A stretch of DNA of 64,000 bases. It comes from Sphingomonas pruni NBRC 15498 (lineage in GTDB: Bacteria > Pseudomonadota > Alphaproteobacteria > Sphingomonadales > Sphingomonadaceae). Below the pieces are notes generated by a model. That model saw only the letters and a program-made list of their open reading frames with translations. It was not told the origin of the DNA and made no database searches. This document shows, one piece after another, positions 17,634 through 25,250 of the stretch. Each line of letters opens with the position of its first letter. Position 1 is the first letter of the stretch. The position numbers and the translations under genes are program-made. The stretch is from NCBI RefSeq assembly GCF_001598455.1, contig NZ_BCYZ01000005.1:1-64000 (forward strand). Direction: 5' to 3'.

Positions 17634-18038
17634 ATGCCGCTTCATCTGACCAAGGTCGCGTTCGGCGTGGCGAGCCTGGAGGCGTTCGTCGCGCGCTGGG
17701 CCGCGCGCGAGGGCGATCCGCCTTACGAACTCGGCACGCGCTATCTGCCCAAACGCTGGGAAGAGATTGCCGGCCAGGGATCCTTGTTCTGGATCCTCAA
17801 ACACCAGTTGGTCGCGCGCTCGCCGATCGTCGGGTTCGGCGAATTGCCGGGCGGCCGCACCGCGATCCGGCTCGATCCCCGCCTGGTGCTGGTCGAAGCG
17901 CGCCCCAAACGCGCGCATCAGGGCTGGCGCTACCTTGAAGGCAGCGATGCGCCGCGCGATCTGGGCGCGGGCGGCGAAGGGGTGGCAGACCTGCCGGCCG
18001 ATATGATCGGCAAGCTGGCCGAGCTGGGACTGCTCTGA
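17634..18038 (+). CDS. DUF1489 family protein
   Basis: 134 residues matching the alphaproteobacterial DUF1489 family in length and pattern (MPLHLTKVAFG start, RYLPKRWEEI, GSLFWILKHQLVAR, RPKRAHQGWRYLEG). The family has no established function. It is soluble with no signal peptide. The ATG at 17634 lies 14 bases after mgtE, so it is probably cotranscribed. Nothing suggests a role in magnesium transport beyond adjacency. Confidence 0.82.
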   Translation: MPLHLTKVAFGVASLEAFVARWAAREGDPPYELGTRYLPKRWEEIAGQGSLFWILKHQLVARSPIVGFGELPGGRTAIRLDPRLVLVEARPKRAHQGWRYLEGSDAPRDLGAGGEGVADLPADMIGKLAELGLL

Positions 18039-18155
18039 CCTGCCACTGGGGCCGGGTCCGACCGATGTTGGTAGGCAGCGGCTGCTCAACCCGTTCGACG
18101 GGCGCGGTTGGTCTTGCCAATTGCGGACGCTCGCCACGGCGTGCGATACGAAGAC

Positions 18156-19013
18156 ATGAAGCCGACGCGACGATCAGTCTTAGGTGGCCTCGCGGCGACC
18201 AGCTTGGCTGTCACGGCACGATCAACTCATGCTGATCAGGCGTCACTTGATCTCTCTCGTCTTACGCCAGAACAGCGAGCCAAATATGAGGCGATGCAAG
18301 CTCGGACGATGGCAGCCCTCAAATATGAACGGATCACGGTTCCTGGCGCTGGCGCGCTTCTCGAATGGGAAAAACTCAAACGCGCGGGACGCGGCTGGCC
18401 AGTTATAATCGGAGGCAAGGACGATCTAGAGCGCATTGAAGACCAATTCACGATGGCGGACCCCAATGTGTCCGGGCTTCCTGGCATGGAATTACGTTCA
18501 CCAAAGGACATTCTCACTGCGGCATCTAAGCTGAGTTTTCCACGCGATCTCAGGAATTGGGCGGGGGCATATCAGGCGGGGGATCTCAGAGCGCCAGAAG
18601 GTGATTGGCCGGGAAATGTCGGCGTGGATCCTCGCGGCCCGAGTGTTGCGACCGACATCATGACGGGCAAGTTGCTTGAGCACGTGCACATTCTTCTAAT
18701 CCCAACGACACACGGATGGGAGGTTCCCGCCTATTTGCGATGGGGCGATTGGAATGCATGCCCTCCACCCGAATATCACGTCGCCGCTTTGCGGGCGTGG
18801 CACAGCGATTTTGGCGCCGAACTGGTTGGAATGAACGGCGACACCATTAATCTGCGTGCGGCCAATCGACCGAAAACCCGCGCGAATGCGATGAAGCTTG
18901 CAAGGGAGCAGTATGGCTATTGCCCCGATATCGTAGATCAAGGCGTCGGGACAATCTCTGCTCTCGCTGCCACGCTCATGGCGTCGGAATGGTGGTATCT
19001 CTGGTGGGATTAA
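18156..19013 (+). CDS. DUF4253 protein with a twin-arginine signal
   Basis: 285 residues. The N-terminus MKPTRRSVLGGLAATSLAV has the twin-arginine export motif. The C-terminal third (RWGDWNACPPPEYHVAALRAW through ASEWWYLWWD) matches DUF4253, including the conserved QYGYCPDIVDQG and terminal WWD. Family function is unknown; members are often cytosolic, so a Tat signal is notable. Base composition is lower than its neighbours (47% G+C at 18481-18540, 53% at 18841-18900), which suggests acquisition. I chose the ATG at 18156 because it starts the signal. It stands alone. Confidence 0.75.
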   Translation: MKPTRRSVLGGLAATSLAVTARSTHADQASLDLSRLTPEQRAKYEAMQARTMAALKYERITVPGAGALLEWEKLKRAGRGWPVIIGGKDDLERIEDQFTMADPNVSGLPGMELRSPKDILTAASKLSFPRDLRNWAGAYQAGDLRAPEGDWPGNVGVDPRGPSVATDIMTGKLLEHVHILLIPTTHGWEVPAYLRWGDWNACPPPEYHVAALRAWHSDFGAELVGMNGDTINLRAANRPKTRANAMKLAREQYGYCPDIVDQGVGTISALAATLMASEWWYLWWD

Positions 19014-19108
19014 ACACAGCCGCTAGACGTGTGCTTATCCCGATAAGGAGACCGTCGGCAAATCACCGGTGATGGATTCGAAGCTGGGATGGCGCTTTAC
19101 CCGCTTCG

Positions 19109-19831
19109 TCACGGCTGGGGGTCGACGCCGCACTCGATCGGACCGACCGATTGGCCGCGGACGGTGCATTTTGGTTTGCCGGTGACCGCGATCAGGCCGA
19201 GCCCTTTGTTGGTGAGGTCGGCGAGATAACGTGCGCTTGCCCGCGTTTCGCCAGCACCCTCAAGCGTGACGACGATCTCGCCCGCGTCGAGCGCCGTCGC
19301 GGCGATCGAGCCGCCGCCATTGGTCGAGAACCGCGCCCGGGCGGTGCGTCCGGCAAGCGCGACATTGCCGTTGCCGATCACGGTGACCACGACGTCGTCG
19401 GCATCGACGCCGCGCGCGTCGATCACCCCTGCACCGGTGACCTGGAGATCGAGCCTGGTCGTTCGGAGCGTACCGGTCAGCGCCAGTCTGGCGCCGCCGA
19501 CCACGGCCGCGCCACGCACCGCCGGCGTGCGCAAAGTGATCACCGGTGGCGGGCCGCTCGCCTTGCCGCGCTCGCCCCAGCCCTGGCTACCCTTGCGGAC
19601 GGTCAGCGTGTCGCCGTTGACCGAGATGTCGAGATCGCCGAGCGCCCGGTCGTCGCCCGATGCGCTGGCGGCGGCGCCACCGGTGCCGACCTCTACTTGT
19701 ACCGAATAGGGGCCATCCACCCGCACGCGGTCGAAATTGGTGACGACATAGCTGCGGTCGGCGGCATGCGCCGGCGCGGCGAACGCGATCAGGGCGAGAA
19801 TGAAGGGGCGGCGGAGCATATCTGCGAGCAT
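19109..19831 (-). CDS. Secreted GIN domain (DUF2807) protein
   Basis: 240 residues with a signal peptide (FILALIAFAAPAHAADR, cleavage near residue 24). A DUF2807/head-GIN beta-solenoid follows: short strands alternating with glycine/asparagine turns (VTGAGVIDARG, VIGNGNVALAG). It ends in two cysteines (CTVRG...IECG) that may pair. The family is periplasmic or surface-exposed with unknown role. The start may be the ATG at 19831 or at 19819. It follows the related lipoprotein gene in the same direction after about 85 bases, so a tandem pair of paralogous folds is likely one operon. Confidence 0.82.
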   Translation of the reverse strand: MLADMLRRPFILALIAFAAPAHAADRSYVVTNFDRVRVDGPYSVQVEVGTGGAAASASGDDRALGDLDISVNGDTLTVRKGSQGWGERGKASGPPPVITLRTPAVRGAAVVGGARLALTGTLRTTRLDLQVTGAGVIDARGVDADDVVVTVIGNGNVALAGRTARARFSTNGGGSIAATALDAGEIVVTLEGAGETRASARYLADLTNKGLGLIAVTGKPKCTVRGQSVGPIECGVDPQP

Positions 19832-19916
19832 CGCACCGCCCCGCCGCTCAATGCAAGCTGCGTTAAGCTCTTGCAGCCGGGTGCCGCGACCGGTTCAGCA
19901 TCGCCGAACCGAAAAC

Positions 19917-20633
19917 TCAGCTGCAGCTGACGTCGCCCGATCCCATTTTCGACGTGGTGCATTTGGCGCCACCGGTCAGGGTGACGTCGCCCGATCCCAT
20001 CACATTGACGTTCGCCGGACCGTTGACCGCCGCGGTGACCCCGCCCGAGCCCATGACGTTGACGCTGGCCTGGCCGAGCGACAATTTGGGTGCGGTGATG
20101 TCGCCCGATCCGGTGACCGAGAAGGACCCGGTCTTCGCGCTGCCGGCGGTGCCGACGCTGCCCGATCCGGTGACCGACAAAGCGACAGCCTGGACGCTGA
20201 GCGATCCGATATTGAGGTCGCCCGATCCCGTCGCGCTGGCCTGAAACTTCTCGCCATCGACATGGTCGACCGCCATGTCCCCCGATCCGGTGGTGCTGGC
20301 GGCGGTCATGCGCGGCATGGTGATGTAGATCTTGGCGCCCCTGCGCTCGCCACCCCAGCTGAAGCTGCGCTCCTTGCGGCGCACCTTCAGCGTGTCGCCT
20401 TCCTTCACGATCTCGAGCTTGTCGAGGATCTTGGGATCGCCCTCGGCACGGACCGAGAAGTTCGACCCGACGCGGACATCGACATCGTCCGGCCCGGCGG
20501 CGTCGACCCCGGTGAAGCCGTCGACGGCGAAGGTGCGGTTGCCGCCGGTGCCGCTGGGTGGCGTGCCTTCCGACCTGGCCGTGCCCGAACAGGCGGCGAG
20601 GGGAAGCAAGGCGAGCAGCATGTAGCGGTTCAT
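19917..20633 (-). CDS. Head GIN domain (DUF2807) lipoprotein with glycine-serine-glycine repeats
   Basis: 238 residues. The signal peptide ends in the lipobox LAAC (LLALLPLAACSG), so the mature protein begins with a lipidated cysteine. The body is a right-handed beta-solenoid with a recurring TGSGD/MGSGD turn (at least seven copies) every 17-20 residues. The ATG at 20633 is preceded by GGAGGA at ideal spacing. An operator-like dyad (20647-20668) overlaps the upstream region. Family function is unresolved; a role in envelope structure or ligand display is inferred. Confidence 0.85.
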   Translation of the reverse strand: MNRYMLLALLPLAACSGTARSEGTPPSGTGGNRTFAVDGFTGVDAAGPDDVDVRVGSNFSVRAEGDPKILDKLEIVKEGDTLKVRRKERSFSWGGERRGAKIYITMPRMTAASTTGSGDMAVDHVDGEKFQASATGSGDLNIGSLSVQAVALSVTGSGSVGTAGSAKTGSFSVTGSGDITAPKLSLGQASVNVMGSGGVTAAVNGPANVNVMGSGDVTLTGGAKCTTSKMGSGDVSCS

Positions 20634-20646
20634 GAGATCCTCCATT

Positions 20647-20668
20647 GTGTGTTGCGTGTGTAACACAC
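20647..20668. promoter_or_regulatory. Operator-like dyad upstream of the GIN lipoprotein gene
   Basis: GTGTGTT and AACACAC arms surround an 8-base spacer, 14 bases before the lipoprotein ATG. The position fits a repressor site. The regulator is not identifiable here. Confidence 0.45.
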
Positions 20669-20687
20669 CACCGGCGGGCCCGCAACG

Positions 20688-20720
20688 AAAAAGGGCGGCC
20701 CCGCAGGGCCGCCCCTTTTT
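20688..20720. terminator. Bidirectional intrinsic terminator after carD
   Basis: GGGCGGCCC (20693-20701) pairs with GGGCCGCCC (20706-20714) around CGCA. A T-run follows on the plus strand and an equivalent U-run on the minus strand (the A-run at 20688-20692). It ends the leftward carD transcript 20 bases past its stop. Confidence 0.9.
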
Positions 20721-20740
20721 ATCAACGACTTGGTTCGGCG

Positions 20741-21274
20741 TTAAGCCGGAACCTTGTCCTTGTTGTGGATCGCCGCGGCCTTGCGCAGGATGTCGAGGAT
20801 CTTCTCCAGCGCACCCTTTTCGTCGGTCTCTTCCATCGCCGCGAGTTCGCGGGCGAGGCGGGACGCGGCAGCCTCGAAGATCTGACGTTCCGAATAGCTC
20901 TGCTCGGGCTGGTCTTCGGCACGGAACAGGTCGCGGACCACTTCGGCGATCGACACCAGGTCGCCCGAATTGATCTTCGCTTCATATTCCTGTGCGCGGC
21001 GCGACCACATGGTGCGCTTGACCTTGGGCTTGCCCTTGAGCGTGTCGAGCGCTTCGCGGAGCGTCTTGTCCGAGGACAGCTTGCGCATGCCTACGCTTTC
21101 GGCCTTGTTGGTCGGCACACGGAGCGTCATGCGCTCCTTCTCGAACCGGAGCACGTAAAGCTCCAGCGTCATGCCGGCGATTTCCTGCTTCAGAAGTTCA
21201 ACGACACGGCCAACACCGTGCTTGGGGTAAACAACGTAATCACCGACGTCGAAGGACAGCGCCTTGGCAGCCAT
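20741..21274 (-). CDS. carD: CarD/CdnL-family RNA polymerase-binding transcription regulator
   Basis: 177 residues. The N-terminal Tudor-like RNAP-interacting domain (FDVGDYVVYPKHGVGRV at 8-24) and the helical C-terminal domain with the conserved tryptophan region (RTMWSRRAQEYEAKI) that contacts promoter DNA are both present. CarD proteins stabilise open complexes, notably at rRNA promoters, and are global regulators. The ATG at 21274 follows GAAAGG. Its leader (21275-21420) has a hairpin (ACGAGAG at 21370-21376 with 21390-21396). Confidence 0.95.
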   Translation of the reverse strand: MAAKALSFDVGDYVVYPKHGVGRVVELLKQEIAGMTLELYVLRFEKERMTLRVPTNKAESVGMRKLSSDKTLREALDTLKGKPKVKRTMWSRRAQEYEAKINSGDLVSIAEVVRDLFRAEDQPEQSYSERQIFEAAASRLARELAAMEETDEKGALEKILDILRKAAAIHNKDKVPA

Positions 21275-21478
21275 GTAACTTCAACCTTTCACTTGGAATG
21301 TCGCCCGAATAAACGCACGACGCCCGGACATGGCGCCGGCAGGGCTTGATTGGATGTGTGTGTCTCCACACGAGAGACTCGGAAAGGGGCTCTCGTCCTG
21401 ACCTATTTAACACACTCGTAATAAAATTACCACCCCGACGTCGTTTTCATACGACGGAGGCCCGACCTAAAATGGGTA

Positions 21479-21507
21479 CGGCCCCGTCCCATTGCTGGGC
21501 GGGGCCG
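21479..21507 (-). terminator. Probable terminator after fdxA
   Basis: CGGCCCCGTCCC (21479-21490) pairs with GGGCGGGGCCG (21497-21507), leaving one T bulged. On the minus strand the sequence after the stem is TACCCATTTTAGG, a modest U-tract. It lies 30 bases after the fdxA stop. Confidence 0.6.
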
Positions 21508-21537
21508 ATATGATCTCGATTGATTGGCTTGTGAGTT

Positions 21538-21879
21538 TCAGTCGCCCTGGCCGGGTTCGGGCGAGAAATACTTGTCGTATTTACCTTCTTCGCCCTTGTG
21601 CTCGTCGGCATCGGCCGGGGTCTGGTCGTTCTTGCGCGTGACGTTGGGCCATTGGCTGCTGAACGTGTTGTTGAGTTCGAGCCACTTTTCCAGGCCGCTC
21701 TCGGTGTCGGGCAGGATCGCTTCGGCCGGGCATTCCGGCTCGCAAACGCCGCAGTCGATGCATTCGCTGGGATTGATGACGAGCATGTTCTCGCCTTCGT
21801 AGAAACAGTCGACCGGACACACCTCGACGCAGTCCATATACTTGCAGCGGATGCAGGCGTCGGTCACGACGTAGGTCAT
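21538..21879 (-). CDS. fdxA: Ferredoxin FdxA (7Fe type)
   Basis: 113 residues with nine cysteines (9, 12, 17, 21, 25, 40, 43, 46, 50) in the 3Fe-4S plus 4Fe-4S arrangement of alphaproteobacterial FdxA. The sequence starts [22 protein letters not shown]. It carries single electrons in the cytosol; partners are not evident. The C-terminal 60 residues are the helical extension usual in this group. It is preceded by an S4-domain gene in the same direction, 86 bases away. Confidence 0.95.
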   Translation of the reverse strand: MTYVVTDACIRCKYMDCVEVCPVDCFYEGENMLVINPSECIDCGVCEPECPAEAILPDTESGLEKWLELNNTFSSQWPNVTRKNDQTPADADEHKGEEGKYDKYFSPEPGQGD

Positions 21880-21965
21880 TTCTGGCTCCCCAGGAGTACG
21901 ATTTGGGCCGTGCTATGCGCGTGTTCCGCGCCCGTCAATCAATCGTGGCTTTCTGCGAGACGTTT

Positions 21966-22265
21966 TCAACTTGTCGGATCGCTGCCGGCCTGGAGGTCTT
22001 GGTAGCAACGCTGCGCCTCTGAAGGCGGGCCGCGGCGGATCGGCAGCACCTCGATCCGGATGGTCCGCACCTCGCCGCGATGCGTGACGAAGGTCAGGAT
22101 GTTGCCGATGCGGACCGGCGCCGCGGCGCGGTCGATCGGGCGACCGTCGATCCGCATATGCCCCTGTTCGGCGAGCGCCTGGGCGAACGGGCGCGTCTTC
22201 ACGATCCGCGCGAACCACAGGAAACGGTCGAGCCGCATCGTTTGATCGGCCGACCTGTCAGCCAT
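21966..22265 (-). CDS. S4-domain RNA-binding protein (HslR-like)
   Basis: 99 residues; the S4 fold covers about 10-70 (MRLDRFLWFARIVKTRPFAQALAEQGHMRIDGRPID). It resembles HslR/Hsp15, which binds stalled 50S subunits carrying peptidyl-tRNA, but is shorter. The ATG at 22265 overlaps the end of the helicase gene by eight bases, so it is translated from the same message. A second ATG lies ten codons in. The link between an RNA helicase and an S4 protein suggests a ribosome or RNA maintenance pair. Confidence 0.88.
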   Translation of the reverse strand: MADRSADQTMRLDRFLWFARIVKTRPFAQALAEQGHMRIDGRPIDRAAAPVRIGNILTFVTHRGEVRTIRIEVLPIRRGPPSEAQRCYQDLQAGSDPTS

Positions 22266-24870
22266 CGAGCATGCCGGCGAGCGCGGCGAAGGCGTTGTCG
22301 CGCGGCGGCGGCTTGCGCTTGGCGTTGGGCGTCAGGCCCTGCCACATCCAGCGCGGCTTGCCGTCATCGCCCGGCCGCGCGGCCCGAAAGCCGAGCTGCG
22401 CCATCAGCCGTGCGAGCGTCTCCGGCTGCAAGCCCATCGACGTCGCCAACGCGGTGTCGAGCGGGAACGGCGCGCGCCCCTTGCGGGCATCGTGCGCGGC
22501 GCGCGCGATCCGTTCGACCAGATCGACCCGTACCGCTTGCTGACCGAGCGGACGGAAGCCGAAGGGCAGGTCCGCGCCCTGGGCGTTACGCGGCAGCACC
22601 GTCGCGCCTTCGCGCGCGCCCTCGCCGAGGCGCATCAATATCTGCCGCCAGCGCGCCGGGCCGGGCTTGAGCAAGGCAGGCGCGAACAGATCGAGCGTAC
22701 CGATCGTCACGCCCATCCTGTGCAATTTCTTGCGTGCGGCCGGGTCGAGCGCCTCGATCTGCGCGCCTATCGCGCGGCGCGGCAACAATCCGCCAGCGTC
22801 GAGCAGCGCGCCCGCTACCGCGCGAAGCGGCGCACCGGCGGCGGCATCGCGCAGGCAGGCGTCGAGCGCGCCGAATACCGGCAAATGACGCGCCAGCTGA
22901 TCGGCGACCCAGCGGTCGATCCGCGCTTGCGCCGCTTTGCGCAGCGCCGGGTCAAGCGTCTCGACCGCGCGATCCAGGAGGACGCGCGGCTGGGCGAGAT
23001 TCGTCCCCGGGACGAGATTGGCGACGTGCACGCCACGCCAGACGATCTCGATATCGCCGCTTCCCCGGCGAAGGCCGGGGCCCAGTCGCAACGCATTTTC
23101 GGATGGCGCTACGCCCTTGCCACTTTGTTCGGTGGAACTGGGCCCCGGCCTTCGCCGGGGAGGCGTCGGGCGTCTGCTGTCGACGGCTTCGTCGATCGAA
23201 ATAGAGAAGGCGTCGTCACTCGATTCCGCCAATTCGCGGCCACGTTTCGCCAGCTCGGCGCCGAGCCTTTTCTCCACCGCCGCGAGCAACAGCCTCTTGT
23301 CGGCATGCCGCGCGTCGGCGGCGACGGTGAAGCGGAACCCCTCGAGCGTGCCGATCGCATGATCCTCGACCAGCACCTCGCCTTCCTCGCCGATCACCAC
23401 CGGCAGCGCCCCGGCATCCTTGCCGATCTGGCGCAGCAACGCGGTCGTGCGCTTGTCGACGAAGCGCTGGGTCAGGGATGCGTGCAGCGCGTCGGACAGG
23501 CGCTCCTCGACCGCCGCCGTGCGCGCCGCCCAATGCGCCGGGTCGGCCAGCCAGTCTCCGCGATGCGCGATATAGGCCCAGGTGCGGATCGCCGCGATGC
23601 GTCCGGCGATCGTCTCGACATCACCGGTGACGTCGTCGAGCCGCGCGACCTGATCGGCGAACCAGGGCGCGGCGATATGGCCATTGCCGGTGCTCAAATA
23701 GTCGTAGAGACGCGCGACCAACCGGGCGTGCGGATCGACCCCCAGCTTGCGAAAATCGGGCACGCCGCAGGCCGCCCATAATCGTGCGACTTGGCTTGGC
23801 GATCGCGCGCGATCGCGGACCGTATCGTCCTCGGTCAGCCGCTTGAGCACCGCGAGGTCGGTCGCGACGGGCGCGGCGCGCAAGACGCGATTGTCCGGCT
23901 TGGCCTCCAGGCTGGCGATCAGCGCGTCGACCGAGCTGCAATCGGGTTCGCCGTCGCGCCAATAGAGGAAGTCGAGTTTGGGGAAGTGGTGATGCTCGAT
24001 CGCGTGGATTTCCTCGGGCGTGAACGCGCCCGGGCCATCGGCGGTCAGCGCGCCGAACGTGCCATCGCGCTGATGCCGCCCGGCGCGCCCGGCGATCTGG
24101 GCCATCTCGCTCACCGTCAGCCGGCGCTGACGATGGCCGTCGAACTTGGTCAGGCTGGCAAAGGCGACATGGTTGACGTCCATGTTGAGCCCCATGCCGA
24201 TCGCGTCGGTCGCGACCAGGTAATCGACCTCGCCGGCCTGGAACATCGCGACCTGGGCGTTGCGGGTGCGCGGGGACAGCGCGCCCATCACCACCGCGGC
24301 GCCGCCGTGCAGGCGGCGGATCATCTCGGCGACAGCATAGACTTCGTCGGCACTGAACGCGACGACCACCGATCTCTTGGGCAGTCGCGACAGCTTGCGC
24401 GCGCCGGCATAGGACAGGGTCGAGAAACGCGGGCGATTGACGATCTCGGCGTCGGGCACCAGAGCCTTGACCATCGGCCGCAGCGTCTCGGACCCCAGGA
24501 TCATCGTCTCCTCGCGCCCGCGAGCGCGCAACAACCGATCGGTAAAGATATGGCCGCGTTCGGGATCGGCGCCCAGCTGCGCCTCGTCGAGCGCGACGAA
24601 CGCCAGGTCTCTTTGAAGCGGCATGCTCTCGGCGGTGCACAGGAACCAGCGCGCATCGGGCGGAACGATGCGCTCCTCGCCGGTGATCAGCGCGACCTGC
24701 TTGGCGCCCTTCAACTTGACGACGCGGTCATAGACTTCGCGCGCGAGGAGCCGCAGCGGGAAGCCGATCATCCCGCTCGAATGCCCGCACATTCGCTCGA
24801 TCGCGAGATGCGTCTTGCCGGTGTTGGTGGGCCCGAGCACCGCGGTGACCGGGAACGAGAAGGCACGCAT
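22258..24870 (-). CDS. SUV3-like ATP-dependent RNA helicase with an in-frame palindromic repeat
   Basis: 870 residues. The N-terminal helicase core has Walker A GPTNTGKT (13-20), DEAQ (ALDEAQLG), and the second RecA domain with ATDAIGMGLNMD and QIAGRAGRHQRDG. This pattern belongs to the SUV3 family of RNA helicases of mitochondria and alphaproteobacteria. The family works with exoribonucleases in RNA turnover. The long C-terminus has no clear domain. Residues about 571-603 (PRRRPGP through LGPGLRRG) are encoded by a 98-base palindromic repeat at 23063-23160 that keeps the frame open. This segment is unlikely to exist in relatives. Start ATG at 24870. Confidence 0.88.
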   Translation of the reverse strand: MRAFSFPVTAVLGPTNTGKTHLAIERMCGHSSGMIGFPLRLLAREVYDRVVKLKGAKQVALITGEERIVPPDARWFLCTAESMPLQRDLAFVALDEAQLGADPERGHIFTDRLLRARGREETMILGSETLRPMVKALVPDAEIVNRPRFSTLSYAGARKLSRLPKRSVVVAFSADEVYAVAEMIRRLHGGAAVVMGALSPRTRNAQVAMFQAGEVDYLVATDAIGMGLNMDVNHVAFASLTKFDGHRQRRLTVSEMAQIAGRAGRHQRDGTFGALTADGPGAFTPEEIHAIEHHHFPKLDFLYWRDGEPDCSSVDALIASLEAKPDNRVLRAAPVATDLAVLKRLTEDDTVRDRARSPSQVARLWAACGVPDFRKLGVDPHARLVARLYDYLSTGNGHIAAPWFADQVARLDDVTGDVETIAGRIAAIRTWAYIAHRGDWLADPAHWAARTAAVEERLSDALHASLTQRFVDKRTTALLRQIGKDAGALPVVIGEEGEVLVEDHAIGTLEGFRFTVAADARHADKRLLLAAVEKRLGAELAKRGRELAESSDDAFSISIDEAVDSRRPTPPRRRPGPSSTEQSGKGVAPSENALRLGPGLRRGSGDIEIVWRGVHVANLVPGTNLAQPRVLLDRAVETLDPALRKAAQARIDRWVADQLARHLPVFGALDACLRDAAAGAPLRAVAGALLDAGGLLPRRAIGAQIEALDPAARKKLHRMGVTIGTLDLFAPALLKPGPARWRQILMRLGEGAREGATVLPRNAQGADLPFGFRPLGQQAVRVDLVERIARAAHDARKGRAPFPLDTALATSMGLQPETLARLMAQLGFRAARPGDDGKPRWMWQGLTPNAKRKPPPRDNAFAALAGMLDG
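23063..23160. repeat. Palindromic repeat, family B copy 1, inside the helicase gene
   Basis: A perfect 24-base inverted repeat (23063-23086 and 23137-23160; arm begins CCCCGGCGAAGGCCGGGG) flanks 50 bases. The same 24-base arms occur intergenically at 58173-58265. Here the element is read through in the helicase frame on the minus strand, adding an arginine/proline/glycine-rich peptide. Confidence 0.93.
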
Positions 24871-25250
24871 GACCGCCTATAGATCGGCGCCCCGGGCAGC
24901 CGACGCAAGCGCGAGTTGACTGAGCGATGATAGTCGCGCCCGTTTGAAAACTCGCGGTAGAGCGAGTTTTAAGCCGGCACCGCGAAATGCGCCCGCGGCG
25001 CATTTTCAAACAGACTCTTGCGAGTCCGTAAGTAATCGCCCCTAAGGCAAGGTACCGCAGCCAAAAGTTCTCGTATTCGCCGATACTTGAAATAGTTCCG
25101 CGGCAAATGGGATTTATCCCTCGCGCTGCACGGCTTGCCGCACGGATTGGCGCTCAACAGGGCGGTTAAATTGACTTTAACATCCCATCGGCAGAGTGAT
25201 TCGACAGCGCCGGGGGTGGATCGGCGATTACGTAACGGGGTCGTTTCGTC
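24871..25250. other. Divergent gap between helicase and M23 peptidase genes, with a nested palindrome
   Basis: This 380-base gap holds promoters for both neighbours, not individually recognisable. At 24942-25011 a nested palindrome stands out: GTTTGAAAA (24942-24950) pairs with 25003-25011. Inside are AAAACTCGC/GCGAGTTTT (24947-24955, 24962-24970) and ATGCGCC/GGCGCAT (24987-24993, 24997-25003). A further short GACTC/GAGTC hairpin follows. The rest, 25030-25250, shows nothing clear. Confidence 0.6.
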
